From positions 1-12,119 of the forward strand of contig CAZJKT010000023.1 in assembly GCA_964547015.1 (NCBI GenBank): a stretch of DNA of 12,119 nucleotides, written 5' to 3'. Positions 1 through 6,837 of this stretch are shown here, one piece after another. Within the stretch, counting starts at the first letter, position 1. Every line of letters begins with the position of its first letter. The stretch is from JAFGCN01 sp964547015. Lineage in GTDB: Archaea; Aenigmatarchaeota; Aenigmatarchaeia; QMZS01. A model generated the notes under the pieces. That model searched no databases. It was not told where the DNA came from and was given only the letters and a program-made list of their open reading frames with translations. Made by a program: the position numbers and the translations under genes.

Positions 1-921
1 TTCAAGAGGCGGAATAACCTGCTTTTTCCTTGAAAGAATGCCTTCCTTGTAGATTGAACCGTTCTCCATCTTTGCCCCAAATGCTTCTTCAAACTTATCC
101 GAATGCCCGCCAACAAAAAGAAGGTCGCTTGCTTCTTTCATCACATCAGTAAGCATTATCAGGACAAATCCCAATCCCTCCTCCTTTCGGACAGCTTCCA
201 TTTCCAATAAAATTTCCTCCCTTCTGCTTTCAAGGCAGGATAAATCCATAACTTCAATCTGGCTGACTCCGCCCTTTACGCCGCTAAAATCAAAGAGCTT
301 ATAGTCGCCTTTTATGATATCTCTTGCGGATTTGCTTTCTATGTCGCTTTTTGCCTTTAGCATTTCCATGCCAAATTCCATTGGGTCTTTTTGGCAGATT
401 TTTGAGAGCTTTTCAACAGTTTCTCTATCCTTAACTGCGCAAGTCGGGGATTTGAACATGACTGTATCTGACAAAATCGCGGCCATCAAAATCCCCGCAA
501 CCTCTTTAGTCATTTCGATTCCGCTCTGAAAGTAAAAGGAGGCAATAATTGTGCCTGTCGCCCCCACAGGCTCATTATGGAAAAATATGGGGTTGCCTGT
601 CTTTAGCCCCCCGATTTTGTGGTGGTCAATAACTTCAAGAAGCTTTGATTTTTCAAAGCCTTCTACAGCCTGGCCTGCCTCATTATGGTCCACTAAGATT
701 AAAGGCTTTTCTGAGGCTCTTTTGAGGATTTCGGGAGAGTTCATTTCAAACTGCTCAAGGGCAAACTTTGTTTCGCTGTTTAGTTCCCCTGCCACTGCAG
801 GAACCGCATTTTGCCCAAGCGCTTTCTTAAAGGCGGCGTAGGCAATTGCTGAGGCTACTGAATCTGTATCCGGGCTTTTGTGCCCTATGACATAAATAAC
901 TTCTTGTTGGGTATCTTCCAT
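1..921 (-). CDS. ppaC: Manganese-dependent inorganic pyrophosphatase (family II), 3' end cut by window edge
   Basis: Hydrolyses pyrophosphate to two phosphates in the cytoplasm, pulling forward nucleic-acid and aminoacyl-tRNA synthesis. Reading the minus strand from ATG at 921 gives 307 open codons to the window edge with no stop. The N-terminal DHH domain has GHKSPDTDS at residues 13-21 (likely metal ligands H14, D18, D20), VDHN with D78, the DHH triad at 99-101 and LSDT with D152. The C-terminal DHHA2 domain has the substrate-binding SRKKQ at 297-301. Known family members are about 310 residues, so only a few C-terminal residues should be missing. There are no inserted CBS domains, so this is the non-regulated form. 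It starts 37 nt after the stop of the large cysteine-rich gene on the same strand and may be cotranscribed, although the gap is AT-rich enough to hold its own promoter. Identity is very secure from motif order. Confidence 0.95.
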   Translation of the reverse strand, partial: MEDTQQEVIYVIGHKSPDTDSVASAIAYAAFKKALGQNAVPAVAGELNSETKFALEQFEMNSPEILKRASEKPLILVDHNEAGQAVEGFEKSKLLEVIDHHKIGGLKTGNPIFFHNEPVGATGTIIASFYFQSGIEMTKEVAGILMAAILSDTVMFKSPTCAVKDRETVEKLSKICQKDPMEFGMEMLKAKSDIESKSARDIIKGDYKLFDFSGVKGGVSQIEVMDLSCLESRREEILLEMEAVRKEEGLGFVLIMLTDVMKEASDLLFVGGHSDKFEEAFGAKMENGSIYKEGILSRKKQVIPPLE

Positions 922-958
922 AAATATACCCAGAGTTAAAAATTTAATCTTTGAATTC

Positions 959-3900
959 TTAGGTCTCCCAGTGATCCCCCCAGCTGCAGGCGGCATGACC
1001 TACGACTATATTAGTTATCTTGTGTAGCCAACCCTCGACCTTATATTCGCAGTGAACACCCTTGCCTTCGCAACTTTCTCTTGTGCACCTCATGTTTCCC
1101 TCTTTGCAATCATCACAATCAGGAAGACACATTCCGTGCCAGCACTTATATTCTTTATGGTGGCCTGCGGTTATATAGCCTTTAGAATATTCTGTGCAGG
1201 ATACTACCTGACTACTTACCCCCCTCTCACTACAAGTAATCTTCCGTATATCCTTGGTAACCTTATTGTCATTCAAACTAAGCTCCCTCCCATTCTCATC
1301 AATGCAGAACTCTTGTCCAGAGCCTATTACCTTATCCTGCTTGCAGTTAGAATATTCTATTAGGCTCCAGCGCAACCCTCGGTAATTATAGTCCCCAAAC
1401 TCAAATACCAGGGGGTATGTCGCCTCGCACCTTTTTTGGTTGACTTGGCTGATTATTGGGCACTGACATTGAACACTCGCCCCGCCGGTATGCTTATATG
1501 TTATTTCACACCCATTGCAACTTACCTCAGACCCAAAATAGCCGGGACTTCGGTCAGGAGTCGCCCGGTTCACACCCAAACAGACTTCATTATGGAAATG
1601 TGACGCACAAACATCATCTCTCTTTAAGGCCTGATTCCCATCCCTGAAATTTGCATTACCCCCGTTAGCCCTATAATAATTACAAGATCCGCCAGTGCAA
1701 CTTTCGGAACAGTCCAGAACATACCAGTACTGCGATGAGCCATCTCCCTTCTCACCTCCAGAAGGGTCTTTTGGTTCGGGTCCAGGTCTGCTAACGCCTA
1801 CAGTTTCTATTCCCTCCCCAATTGGTCGACGACCGACACCTGCTCCCGATGGAGGGTCACCTGAAAGACTAATATCCCCCGAAAGGGCAAAGAAGCCCAC
1901 AGGAAGAGCTTGTGAACCCTCAATTATCCTTTCCGAAGCTTCAGAAGAAGGCCTTAAAAATTGGGTTTTACCGCAATACTCTGCAGCCTCAACTTCGTTC
2001 ATTTCACGGCAGCGTTCGGGGTCGTAAGTAATCTTAATTTCGGTCATTCGCGGCCTTTGAGTTAGCTCTACTTCATAATCGCAAACATGGGGCGGCTCTT
2101 CGTCGCAAAATGGAATCTTGGGGGTATAAAACCATCCAACTTTGACAGGCAGACCAGTAATATCGTCATTGTACTGACAGTACCATTCTCTATACTCTCC
2201 AAAATTAGGCCTTAGCTTTACCTTACCTACAGGTTCCCCTGCACACACTATAGATGCGCTCAAAAACCGGATATTAAATGACTCTGTCTTAGATTCGCCG
2301 CTTTCGGATATACTTACCGGCAACCTTGTTCTGGAGCTTTGCGCCCAGTACATTGATTCTGAAATTGGCTCCCCCCAATCCGTCACCTCAATCTGATAGG
2401 ATTTGCCTACCTCAAGATCTTCAAAAAAGACGGTACCGTCATTTCTTTCCCTAAGGAACTTATCCTTCAAAGCCACCATATCTTGTTCTGACCTAACTTC
2501 ATAAAGCCGAACGCCGATTCCCGAGTAAGGTTCAGGCTCGCAAACGGGATCTATATCCGAATAAGGCACATAGATGCCTTTTTCACAGTCCAGGTCAGCC
2601 TCACAACCCCCCATTTCATCAGTACAGTATTGCAAGAGGGTCCTTAGTTCATCCCTATACTCATAAACCTTTACAGATAGAGAGCCTCTGCCCTCAGGCT
2701 CAACAACGGCTTCATCGCAAGGCTTGCAGTCGGACCCTCCGCAATCAATCCCTTCTTCGTCGCAGTTTTGTATCCCATCAAAACAATGGTCGGAATACCA
2801 TAGACCGTGCACACAAGATCCTTTTCGGCTCGCTAAACAACCCTCATAGTCCTTATCTTCAGGGTCACAACTTGCCGCTCCTGAATTGCACCAGTTCCTT
2901 GACTTATCCAGCAGATAGAGTTTTCCAAAACAGCAATCCATCTGGGACCTATCCTCTCTCCAACTGTACTTTCCATGAATACAGGATTCACACACATACA
3001 CATCCTCATAGGGTGTTTTGCATTCGGGAGGCATTGCATCATTGCAGTAGGGCTTAGTTATAGATGCCCCGTCAGAGCCATAACAACTTCTTTGGCAAGG
3101 CTTTGAGTAATCAGAATAGCACTTCCCAAAATCCGGCGAGTCTCGGTTAGTATTGCATCGCCCTATAAGACAGCCCCCAATCTCGGGATTGTCGGGACCT
3201 GAGCCAAAAGACAGGCAATCCTCATCTTTTTCGCACTTTCCCTGCAGGTTGGGGTTTACCTCCAAATACAAGGCATAAACATCATCTATCGTTACCTCCG
3301 ATCCGAGCTTTGCACAGCAGGGATTCATCCTTGGGATCGTATCGCAGCTAAATCCCTCTATATCTTTTTCTATGCCGTTGCAACAGCTTGTTATCAGCAT
3401 CCCCCCGGTTTTCTTATCTCTCAAGGGAAAAGACTCCCTAGGGCAGATATATGGGGGGCTATGCTTAGAGCATTCTCCCCCGACACCTTCACAAGATTTT
3501 AGGCCCATATCCCCAGTATCTGAATATATCCCCGAACCCCATTCAATCTCTTTGACCTGCCCTAGAAACTCAATTCTTATTATCCAGGGGCCGCTCTCAG
3601 AACCCCTTGGTATAGGGAACCTTGGGTCCTGCCCAAAACTGCATGAAAATTCTCTGGATTCATGCGGTCCGAGGGTTACAGGGGAGCTGAAAGTAATTCT
3701 ATACTCCCCAGTCAATGGATCTCTAACCCTCTGGCCCACACTCGTGCCTGTCCTGCACTGGTCAAGCGCGATATATTTGCTGTCGGGATCGTCTTTTACT
3801 TTATAACTCCACTCTACCTCTCCAATCGCAGACTTATCTCCAACATTATTAATTATTGCCTGAACGCCGCCACCGGAAGCTGCGCCTTGGCCTAAGTGCT

Positions 3901-4402
3901 GCTTATCCTTTGAGCCCGAACCTACATCTACAGCCGTCTTTCCGTTAGAGAGGTCATCGTGAGATTTCGGATCGTACCCGTAACTCAGGGGGTTTAGAGG
4001 TACCCAATTATCTGTGCGGGAGGGTATATCATACTTTTCATCGCCGGACTGGCCCAAATATCTTGCATAAAGATGGTGTATATCCTGGGACATAAATAAC
4101 TTGCCAAGGTCATCTCTAGATATTGTGCAGGTGCTGGAAAATAAATTATTTGAGCCCTCCAAGACTACATCTGAGTAAGACCCATATTCTTTACAATACT
4201 TTTCTATGTTCTTAGCATCTCCTGTGACACTATCTCTCAGAATTACCTGAATATTCCAAGTTGATTTATCCTTAACTACCGAGTCAATCCTGATTATATC
4301 ATATACGAGGGTCTGGTCAGCTACTGAAATGCCTAAACAAAGCGCAATTGCAACTAATCCCACAATACACCTGAGAGATTCAGAGGGCTCAAAACAAGAC
4401 AT
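959..4402 (-). CDS. Giant exported cysteine-rich protein, function unknown
   Basis: I chose ATG at 4402 (1147 residues) over a longer start at 4540. The 4402 start places a hydrophobic signal peptide (core VGLVAIALCLGISVA) at residues 12-28, and the longer form would overlap the upstream gene. A weak AGGT lies 6 nt before it. By my count there are about 66 cysteines after the signal, many in CxxC, CC or CxxxC spacing, which indicates a disulfide-rich extracellular protein. Visible regions: a probable beta-sandwich at about 178-284; a dense Cys block at about 304-565 ending in a GIQNCDEEGIDCGG element with flanking Cys (539-562), a motif seen in many secreted proteins; a possible CnaB/carboxypeptidase-regulatory-like fold at about 570-676 (FFEDLEVGKSYQIEVTD); a Gly/Pro/Ser-rich linker at about 842-889; and a second Cys-rich block to the C-terminus. 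No enzyme motif or C-terminal anchor is seen. A surface adhesin or structural role is inferred from context only. Confidence 0.8.
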   Translation of the reverse strand: MSCFEPSESLRCIVGLVAIALCLGISVADQTLVYDIIRIDSVVKDKSTWNIQVILRDSVTGDAKNIEKYCKEYGSYSDVVLEGSNNLFSSTCTISRDDLGKLFMSQDIHHLYARYLGQSGDEKYDIPSRTDNWVPLNPLSYGYDPKSHDDLSNGKTAVDVGSGSKDKQHLGQGAASGGGVQAIINNVGDKSAIGEVEWSYKVKDDPDSKYIALDQCRTGTSVGQRVRDPLTGEYRITFSSPVTLGPHESREFSCSFGQDPRFPIPRGSESGPWIIRIEFLGQVKEIEWGSGIYSDTGDMGLKSCEGVGGECSKHSPPYICPRESFPLRDKKTGGMLITSCCNGIEKDIEGFSCDTIPRMNPCCAKLGSEVTIDDVYALYLEVNPNLQGKCEKDEDCLSFGSGPDNPEIGGCLIGRCNTNRDSPDFGKCYSDYSKPCQRSCYGSDGASITKPYCNDAMPPECKTPYEDVYVCESCIHGKYSWREDRSQMDCCFGKLYLLDKSRNWCNSGAASCDPEDKDYEGCLASRKGSCVHGLWYSDHCFDGIQNCDEEGIDCGGSDCKPCDEAVVEPEGRGSLSVKVYEYRDELRTLLQYCTDEMGGCEADLDCEKGIYVPYSDIDPVCEPEPYSGIGVRLYEVRSEQDMVALKDKFLRERNDGTVFFEDLEVGKSYQIEVTDWGEPISESMYWAQSSRTRLPVSISESGESKTESFNIRFLSASIVCAGEPVGKVKLRPNFGEYREWYCQYNDDITGLPVKVGWFYTPKIPFCDEEPPHVCDYEVELTQRPRMTEIKITYDPERCREMNEVEAAEYCGKTQFLRPSSEASERIIEGSQALPVGFFALSGDISLSGDPPSGAGVGRRPIGEGIETVGVSRPGPEPKDPSGGEKGDGSSQYWYVLDCSESCTGGSCNYYRANGGNANFRDGNQALKRDDVCASHFHNEVCLGVNRATPDRSPGYFGSEVSCNGCEITYKHTGGASVQCQCPIISQVNQKRCEATYPLVFEFGDYNYRGLRWSLIEYSNCKQDKVIGSGQEFCIDENGRELSLNDNKVTKDIRKITCSERGVSSQVVSCTEYSKGYITAGHHKEYKCWHGMCLPDCDDCKEGNMRCTRESCEGKGVHCEYKVEGWLHKITNIVVGHAACSWGDHWET

Positions 4403-4496
4403 AATATTACCTGTATTATACTTATGATTCCCTCCCGAACAGGGTCTCGTAAAAGCTTTATCTTTCCTGCACCCAATAGATTCACCTGCAACCATA

Positions 4497-4973
4497 CTAT
4501 CTAACAACATAAGGCACACACTCTCCTCTTCCGGGCTCAACCTCCGAACAGCCCCAACCTAAGGTATACGGAGTGTCGCAGTCGTCGCTCCCGACCGTGC
4601 ACTCGGTGCCGGCATAAACCCTTTTCTCACATCCCGAGCAGGACCACCTGCACTGCTGTACGGTCATAATCGGGTTATTGTGGTATTTTCGGCAAACATA
4701 TAACAGGTCTTTTGCTTCCCCTTCCTCAGTAAATGAAGTCGTGACTTGGGTTACACCCTCAGTGCTGCACTGGTAGCTTGACTTTAGCTGCGAACAGCCT
4801 TCCCTATAGGAAGTAGCTAATTCCGCATAACCTAATTGGCCTGAAGACCTACCAAGAAACATGGCAAGCATCAAAAGGACGAATATTGCTAAGGCGATTA
4901 TAATTACGGAGTTTACAGGGAGGGTGATTCCTCGCCGCAAATTTCCGGATAGTTCCCCTATTGGCTCCGCCAT
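4497..4973 (-). CDS. Small membrane-anchored pilin-like cysteine-rich protein
   Basis: 158 residues. A short polar N-terminus ends in LRRG (residues 12-15) and is followed by ITLPVN and a single hydrophobic segment (about 19-40). The remaining 118 residues are hydrophilic and carry ten cysteines (60, 69, 94, 108, 112, 115, 125, 132, 142, 152), an even number consistent with disulfides outside the cell. The R-R-G then hydrophobic layout resembles archaeal class III signal peptides of type IV pilin-like proteins, which are cut after Gly. However, the usual acidic residue after the cleavage point is absent, so a simple N-terminal anchor is equally possible. A TATA-like box about 25 nt upstream suits a leaderless start at 4973. 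It lies 94 nt upstream of the giant Cys-rich gene on the same strand, so the two may be coexpressed and act together at the surface. I do not recognise a specific family for the ectodomain. Confidence 0.75.
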   Translation of the reverse strand: MAEPIGELSGNLRRGITLPVNSVIIIALAIFVLLMLAMFLGRSSGQLGYAELATSYREGCSQLKSSYQCSTEGVTQVTTSFTEEGEAKDLLYVCRKYHNNPIMTVQQCRWSCSGCEKRVYAGTECTVGSDDCDTPYTLGWGCSEVEPGRGECVPYVVR

Positions 4974-4974
4974 A

Positions 4975-5019
4975 ATATACTATAGGCTACTTCAATATAT
5001 TATTAGAGGTTTAGATAGT
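4975..5019. promoter_or_regulatory. Divergent promoter region between pilin-like gene and glycosylase gene
   Basis: The 46-nt gap between two divergent start codons is very AT-rich. On the minus strand the AT run at 4994-5002 is centred about 25 nt from ATG 4973, the spacing expected for an archaeal TATA box with a leaderless transcript. On the plus strand, the run at about 4974-4983 could serve as TATA, leaving a short leader with GAGGT at 5006-5010, a Shine-Dalgarno-like site 9 nt before ATG 5020. The promoter calls are inferred from spacing. Confidence 0.5.
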
Positions 5020-5760
5020 ATGGAATTGTCCTTTTTCCCAAAAGATTTTAATTTTCAAAAAATATTCAGCTCCGGGCTTTTCTACTTTTTCTATGAAAAA
5101 GAGCCTGTAAGGGTGGTGTATTTTCAGGGCAGGCTGCTCACACTCTCTTTTAGCCAAAACAAAAGCCGCCTTATTGTCAAAATCAAAGGCGAGCCCAAAG
5201 ACTTAGGCCTTCTTTCAGAACGGATTGAGCAATGCCTTGGCCTTAATGAAAATCTTCACGGATTTTATACTCTGTGCAAAAAAGACCCCGTCCTTAATCT
5301 CCACTTGGAAAAAATAAGGGGCTCAAGAATAATCTCCGCCTTTTCCGGCTTTGAGGCGCTTGTCGGGGCGATTGTCTCCCAAAATAATTCCTATATGAAC
5401 TACCGCAAAAAAATGCTCGAGATTTACCAAAGCCTGAATTTTCTTCCAAAAAACTTTACTCAGGAAAGCCTAAAGGACATGAAGCTGGGCTACAAGGTAC
5501 CCTTTCTTGTGGCCCTTGCAGATGACTTCGGAAAAAAAGAGCCCCGCGGCATAAAAGGAATCGGGCCTTATTCCCTGCAGTTATTTGAGATTTTCCAGAA
5601 GAGAAACTACAGCGCCTTTTATATGGACTGCCTGACCGAGAAAATTATGCGGGAGCAGTATGGAATTACTTCCGGTTTTGAAAAGGCAAGCCTTGAATTA
5701 TGGGGGAAATGGCGAGGTCTTGCAGAAGCTTATTTGCAGAGATTTTTTGAGGTGAAATGA
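5020..5760 (+). CDS. AlkA-like HhH-GPD DNA glycosylase
   Basis: 246 residues. Predicted to excise damaged (probably alkylated) bases in base excision repair. The start at 5020 is preferred to 4861 because the upstream extension overlaps the divergent gene and GAGGT lies 9 nt before 5020. An N-terminal OGG/AlkA-type beta domain (about 1-90) precedes the helical HhH-GPD domain. EALVGAIVSQNNS at about 112-124 matches the family's first helix motif. The hairpin IKGIGPYSLQLF spans about 178-189, and the catalytic aspartate is D203 in AFYMDCLTEK. The C-terminal WGKWRGLAEAYLQRFF resembles the end of AlkA. The position occupied by lysine in bifunctional glycosylases (OGG1, EndoIII) is Tyr here, so a monofunctional glycosylase without lyase activity is expected. 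Substrate choice cannot be read from the sequence. It is smaller than E. coli AlkA (282 residues). Confidence 0.85.
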   Translation: MELSFFPKDFNFQKIFSSGLFYFFYEKEPVRVVYFQGRLLTLSFSQNKSRLIVKIKGEPKDLGLLSERIEQCLGLNENLHGFYTLCKKDPVLNLHLEKIRGSRIISAFSGFEALVGAIVSQNNSYMNYRKKMLEIYQSLNFLPKNFTQESLKDMKLGYKVPFLVALADDFGKKEPRGIKGIGPYSLQLFEIFQKRNYSAFYMDCLTEKIMREQYGITSGFEKASLELWGKWRGLAEAYLQRFFEVK

Positions 5761-5834
5761 AGGCTCTCAACTCAAACTATCAGATCCTTCGGGTCAAACC
5801 TTGGGTAAGTCCAAACCACAAGCTCAATTGTTGA

Positions 5835-5915
5835 CTCTACAGACTCAATATGGGGTAGGCACCCCGGGGATTAAGTATAAGTTGGGCTTCTTTTTCAAAA
5901 AGAAAGTCTTCAATT
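5835..5915 (+). promoter_or_regulatory. Promoter and palindrome upstream of TGS GTPase gene
   Basis: A TATA-like TTAAGTATAA lies at 5871-5880, about 40 nt before ATG 5916. Downstream is a perfect 17-bp odd palindrome TTCTTTTTCAAAAAGAA at 5888-5904, covering the place where transcription would start about 25 nt after the TATA box. This arrangement would suit an operator for a repressor, or a start-site hairpin. A GC-rich CCCCGGGG palindrome at 5862-5869 sits just before the TATA box, and the GGGG at 5852-5855 could pair with its CCCC half. The palindromes are seen directly; the regulatory function is inferred. Confidence 0.4.
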
Positions 5916-6776
5916 ATGCCAATAAATGCAGGCCCGGAATATTACTTAGCTGAAGAGAGATATCTAAAAGCCTCGACCCCTGACGAAAAAATAGCCTGCC
6001 TTGAGGATATGATTCGGTTTCTCCCAAAGCACAAGGGGACCGAAAATGTTCTCGCCCAGCTTAAAAGAAGGCTTGCAAAGCTCAAAGCCCAATCAGGAGC
6101 GGGCAAAAAGGGAAGCAGCCTAAGGGGAATAGAAAAGTCAGGAGATGCCCAGGTCTGCATACTAGGCAAGACAAACTCCGGGAAAAGCCTTCTCCTAAAG
6201 GCCCTCACCGGAAAAGATGTATTGATAAGCGAGAAGGAATTCACAACGCACGAGCCCCAGGTTGGAGTTATGAGTCTCTCCGGGGCCCGGATACAGGTGA
6301 TTGAAATCCCTTCAAAGTTCACCAGCGCCAACTTGTCTTTGCTTCACACCTGCGACCTGATTTTAGCCCTTTTCACAAACAAGCCGGAAAAAGAGGAACT
6401 CGGCGACATGCTAAAAAAAAGAAACCTCCACAAAAAAGCCCTTTTTGCAGCCGCAAAAATTGATGTGTGCAATATAATTTTTGGGCTCAAATTCTCGGCA
6501 AAAACAGGCGATGGCCTCGAAGAGCTAAAAGAAGAAATCTGGAAAGGCCTGGGGCTTATTAGGGTAAAAACAAAAACCAACAACAAAGTAGAGGAGATTC
6601 CGGTTGTCTTAAAAAAAGGCGCAACAGTCAGGGATTTTGCAAAAGAAATCCATAAAGACTTTGTGGATAATTTCGGGTTTGCGCGGGTTTTTGACTCTTC
6701 AGCCTTTAGCGGGAGAAAAGTCGGCCTCAAGTACAAGCTAAAGGAGGGGGATATTGTGGAGATTCATACTAACTGA
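5916..6776 (+). CDS. TGS-domain GTPase of the OBG/DRG-like superfamily with altered G motifs
   Basis: 286 residues. The N-terminal helical segment (about 1-60), beginning MPINAGPEYYLAEERY and containing PKHKGTEN, is typical of an archaeal group of TGS GTPases thought to act on the ribosome. The G domain follows: Walker A GKTNSGKS at 84-91, switch I FTTHEP at about 109-114, G5 FSAKTG at 193-198. The C-terminal TGS domain is about 227-286 and ends in KEGDIVEIHTN. Two motifs depart from the family: the G3 DxPG/DTPS position reads EIPS (130-133), and the G4 NKxD reads AKID (180-183), so the Asn that helps select guanine is Ala. The stretch between G4 and G5 is also short. It may bind nucleotide weakly or bind a different one. 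It lacks the extra insertion domain of true DRG proteins. It is a separate transcription unit convergent with smc. Confidence 0.88.
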   Translation: MPINAGPEYYLAEERYLKASTPDEKIACLEDMIRFLPKHKGTENVLAQLKRRLAKLKAQSGAGKKGSSLRGIEKSGDAQVCILGKTNSGKSLLLKALTGKDVLISEKEFTTHEPQVGVMSLSGARIQVIEIPSKFTSANLSLLHTCDLILALFTNKPEKEELGDMLKKRNLHKKALFAAAKIDVCNIIFGLKFSAKTGDGLEELKEEIWKGLGLIRVKTKTNNKVEEIPVVLKKGATVRDFAKEIHKDFVDNFGFARVFDSSAFSGRKVGLKYKLKEGDIVEIHTN

Positions 6777-6789
6777 AAACTGAGATGAT

Positions 6790-6822
6790 TCTTAAAAATA
6801 GCCTTAGGCTCGCCCTATTTGA
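6790..6822 (-). terminator. Possible terminator between TGS GTPase and smc
   Basis: The 61-nt gap between the converging genes contains AAATAG at 6796-6801 pairing with CTATTT at 6815-6820. Read on the minus strand, the stem runs into a TTTTTAAG tract (complement of 6791-6798), fitting a U-rich stop for smc. On the plus strand the T run is shorter. The stem is only 6 bp with a 13-nt loop, so confidence is low. Confidence 0.3.
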
Positions 6823-6837
6823 AAAGCCTGTTCAGAG

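Noticed and set aside
314..841. Two plus-strand open frames at the left end
   Set aside because: They are antisense to the intact pyrophosphatase frame with all its metal ligands.
3372..3806. Plus-strand open frame opposite the giant protein
   Set aside because: Protein-like features (signal peptide, Cys modules, beta-sandwich) are in the minus frame; the plus frame looks like a shadow.
4403..4540. Longer N-terminus for the giant cysteine-rich protein (start at 4540)
   Set aside because: It would overlap the upstream gene by 44 nt and bury the signal peptide 60 residues inside the protein.
4861..5019. Longer N-terminus for the glycosylase (start at 4861)
   Set aside because: It runs antisense over the start of the divergent gene and has no HhH-GPD-like content; GAGGT before 5020 supports the shorter form.
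5760..5870. Possible tRNA or structured RNA in the spacer after the glycosylase
   Set aside because: Only a 5-bp GATCC/GGGTC stem and a 4-bp GGGG/CCCC stem are found; there is no cloverleaf and no T-loop motif.
6777..6795. C/D-box-like CTGA and GATGAT in the gap between TGS GTPase and smc
   Set aside because: The boxes are out of order and do not match the RTGATGA consensus; no C'/D' pair is present.
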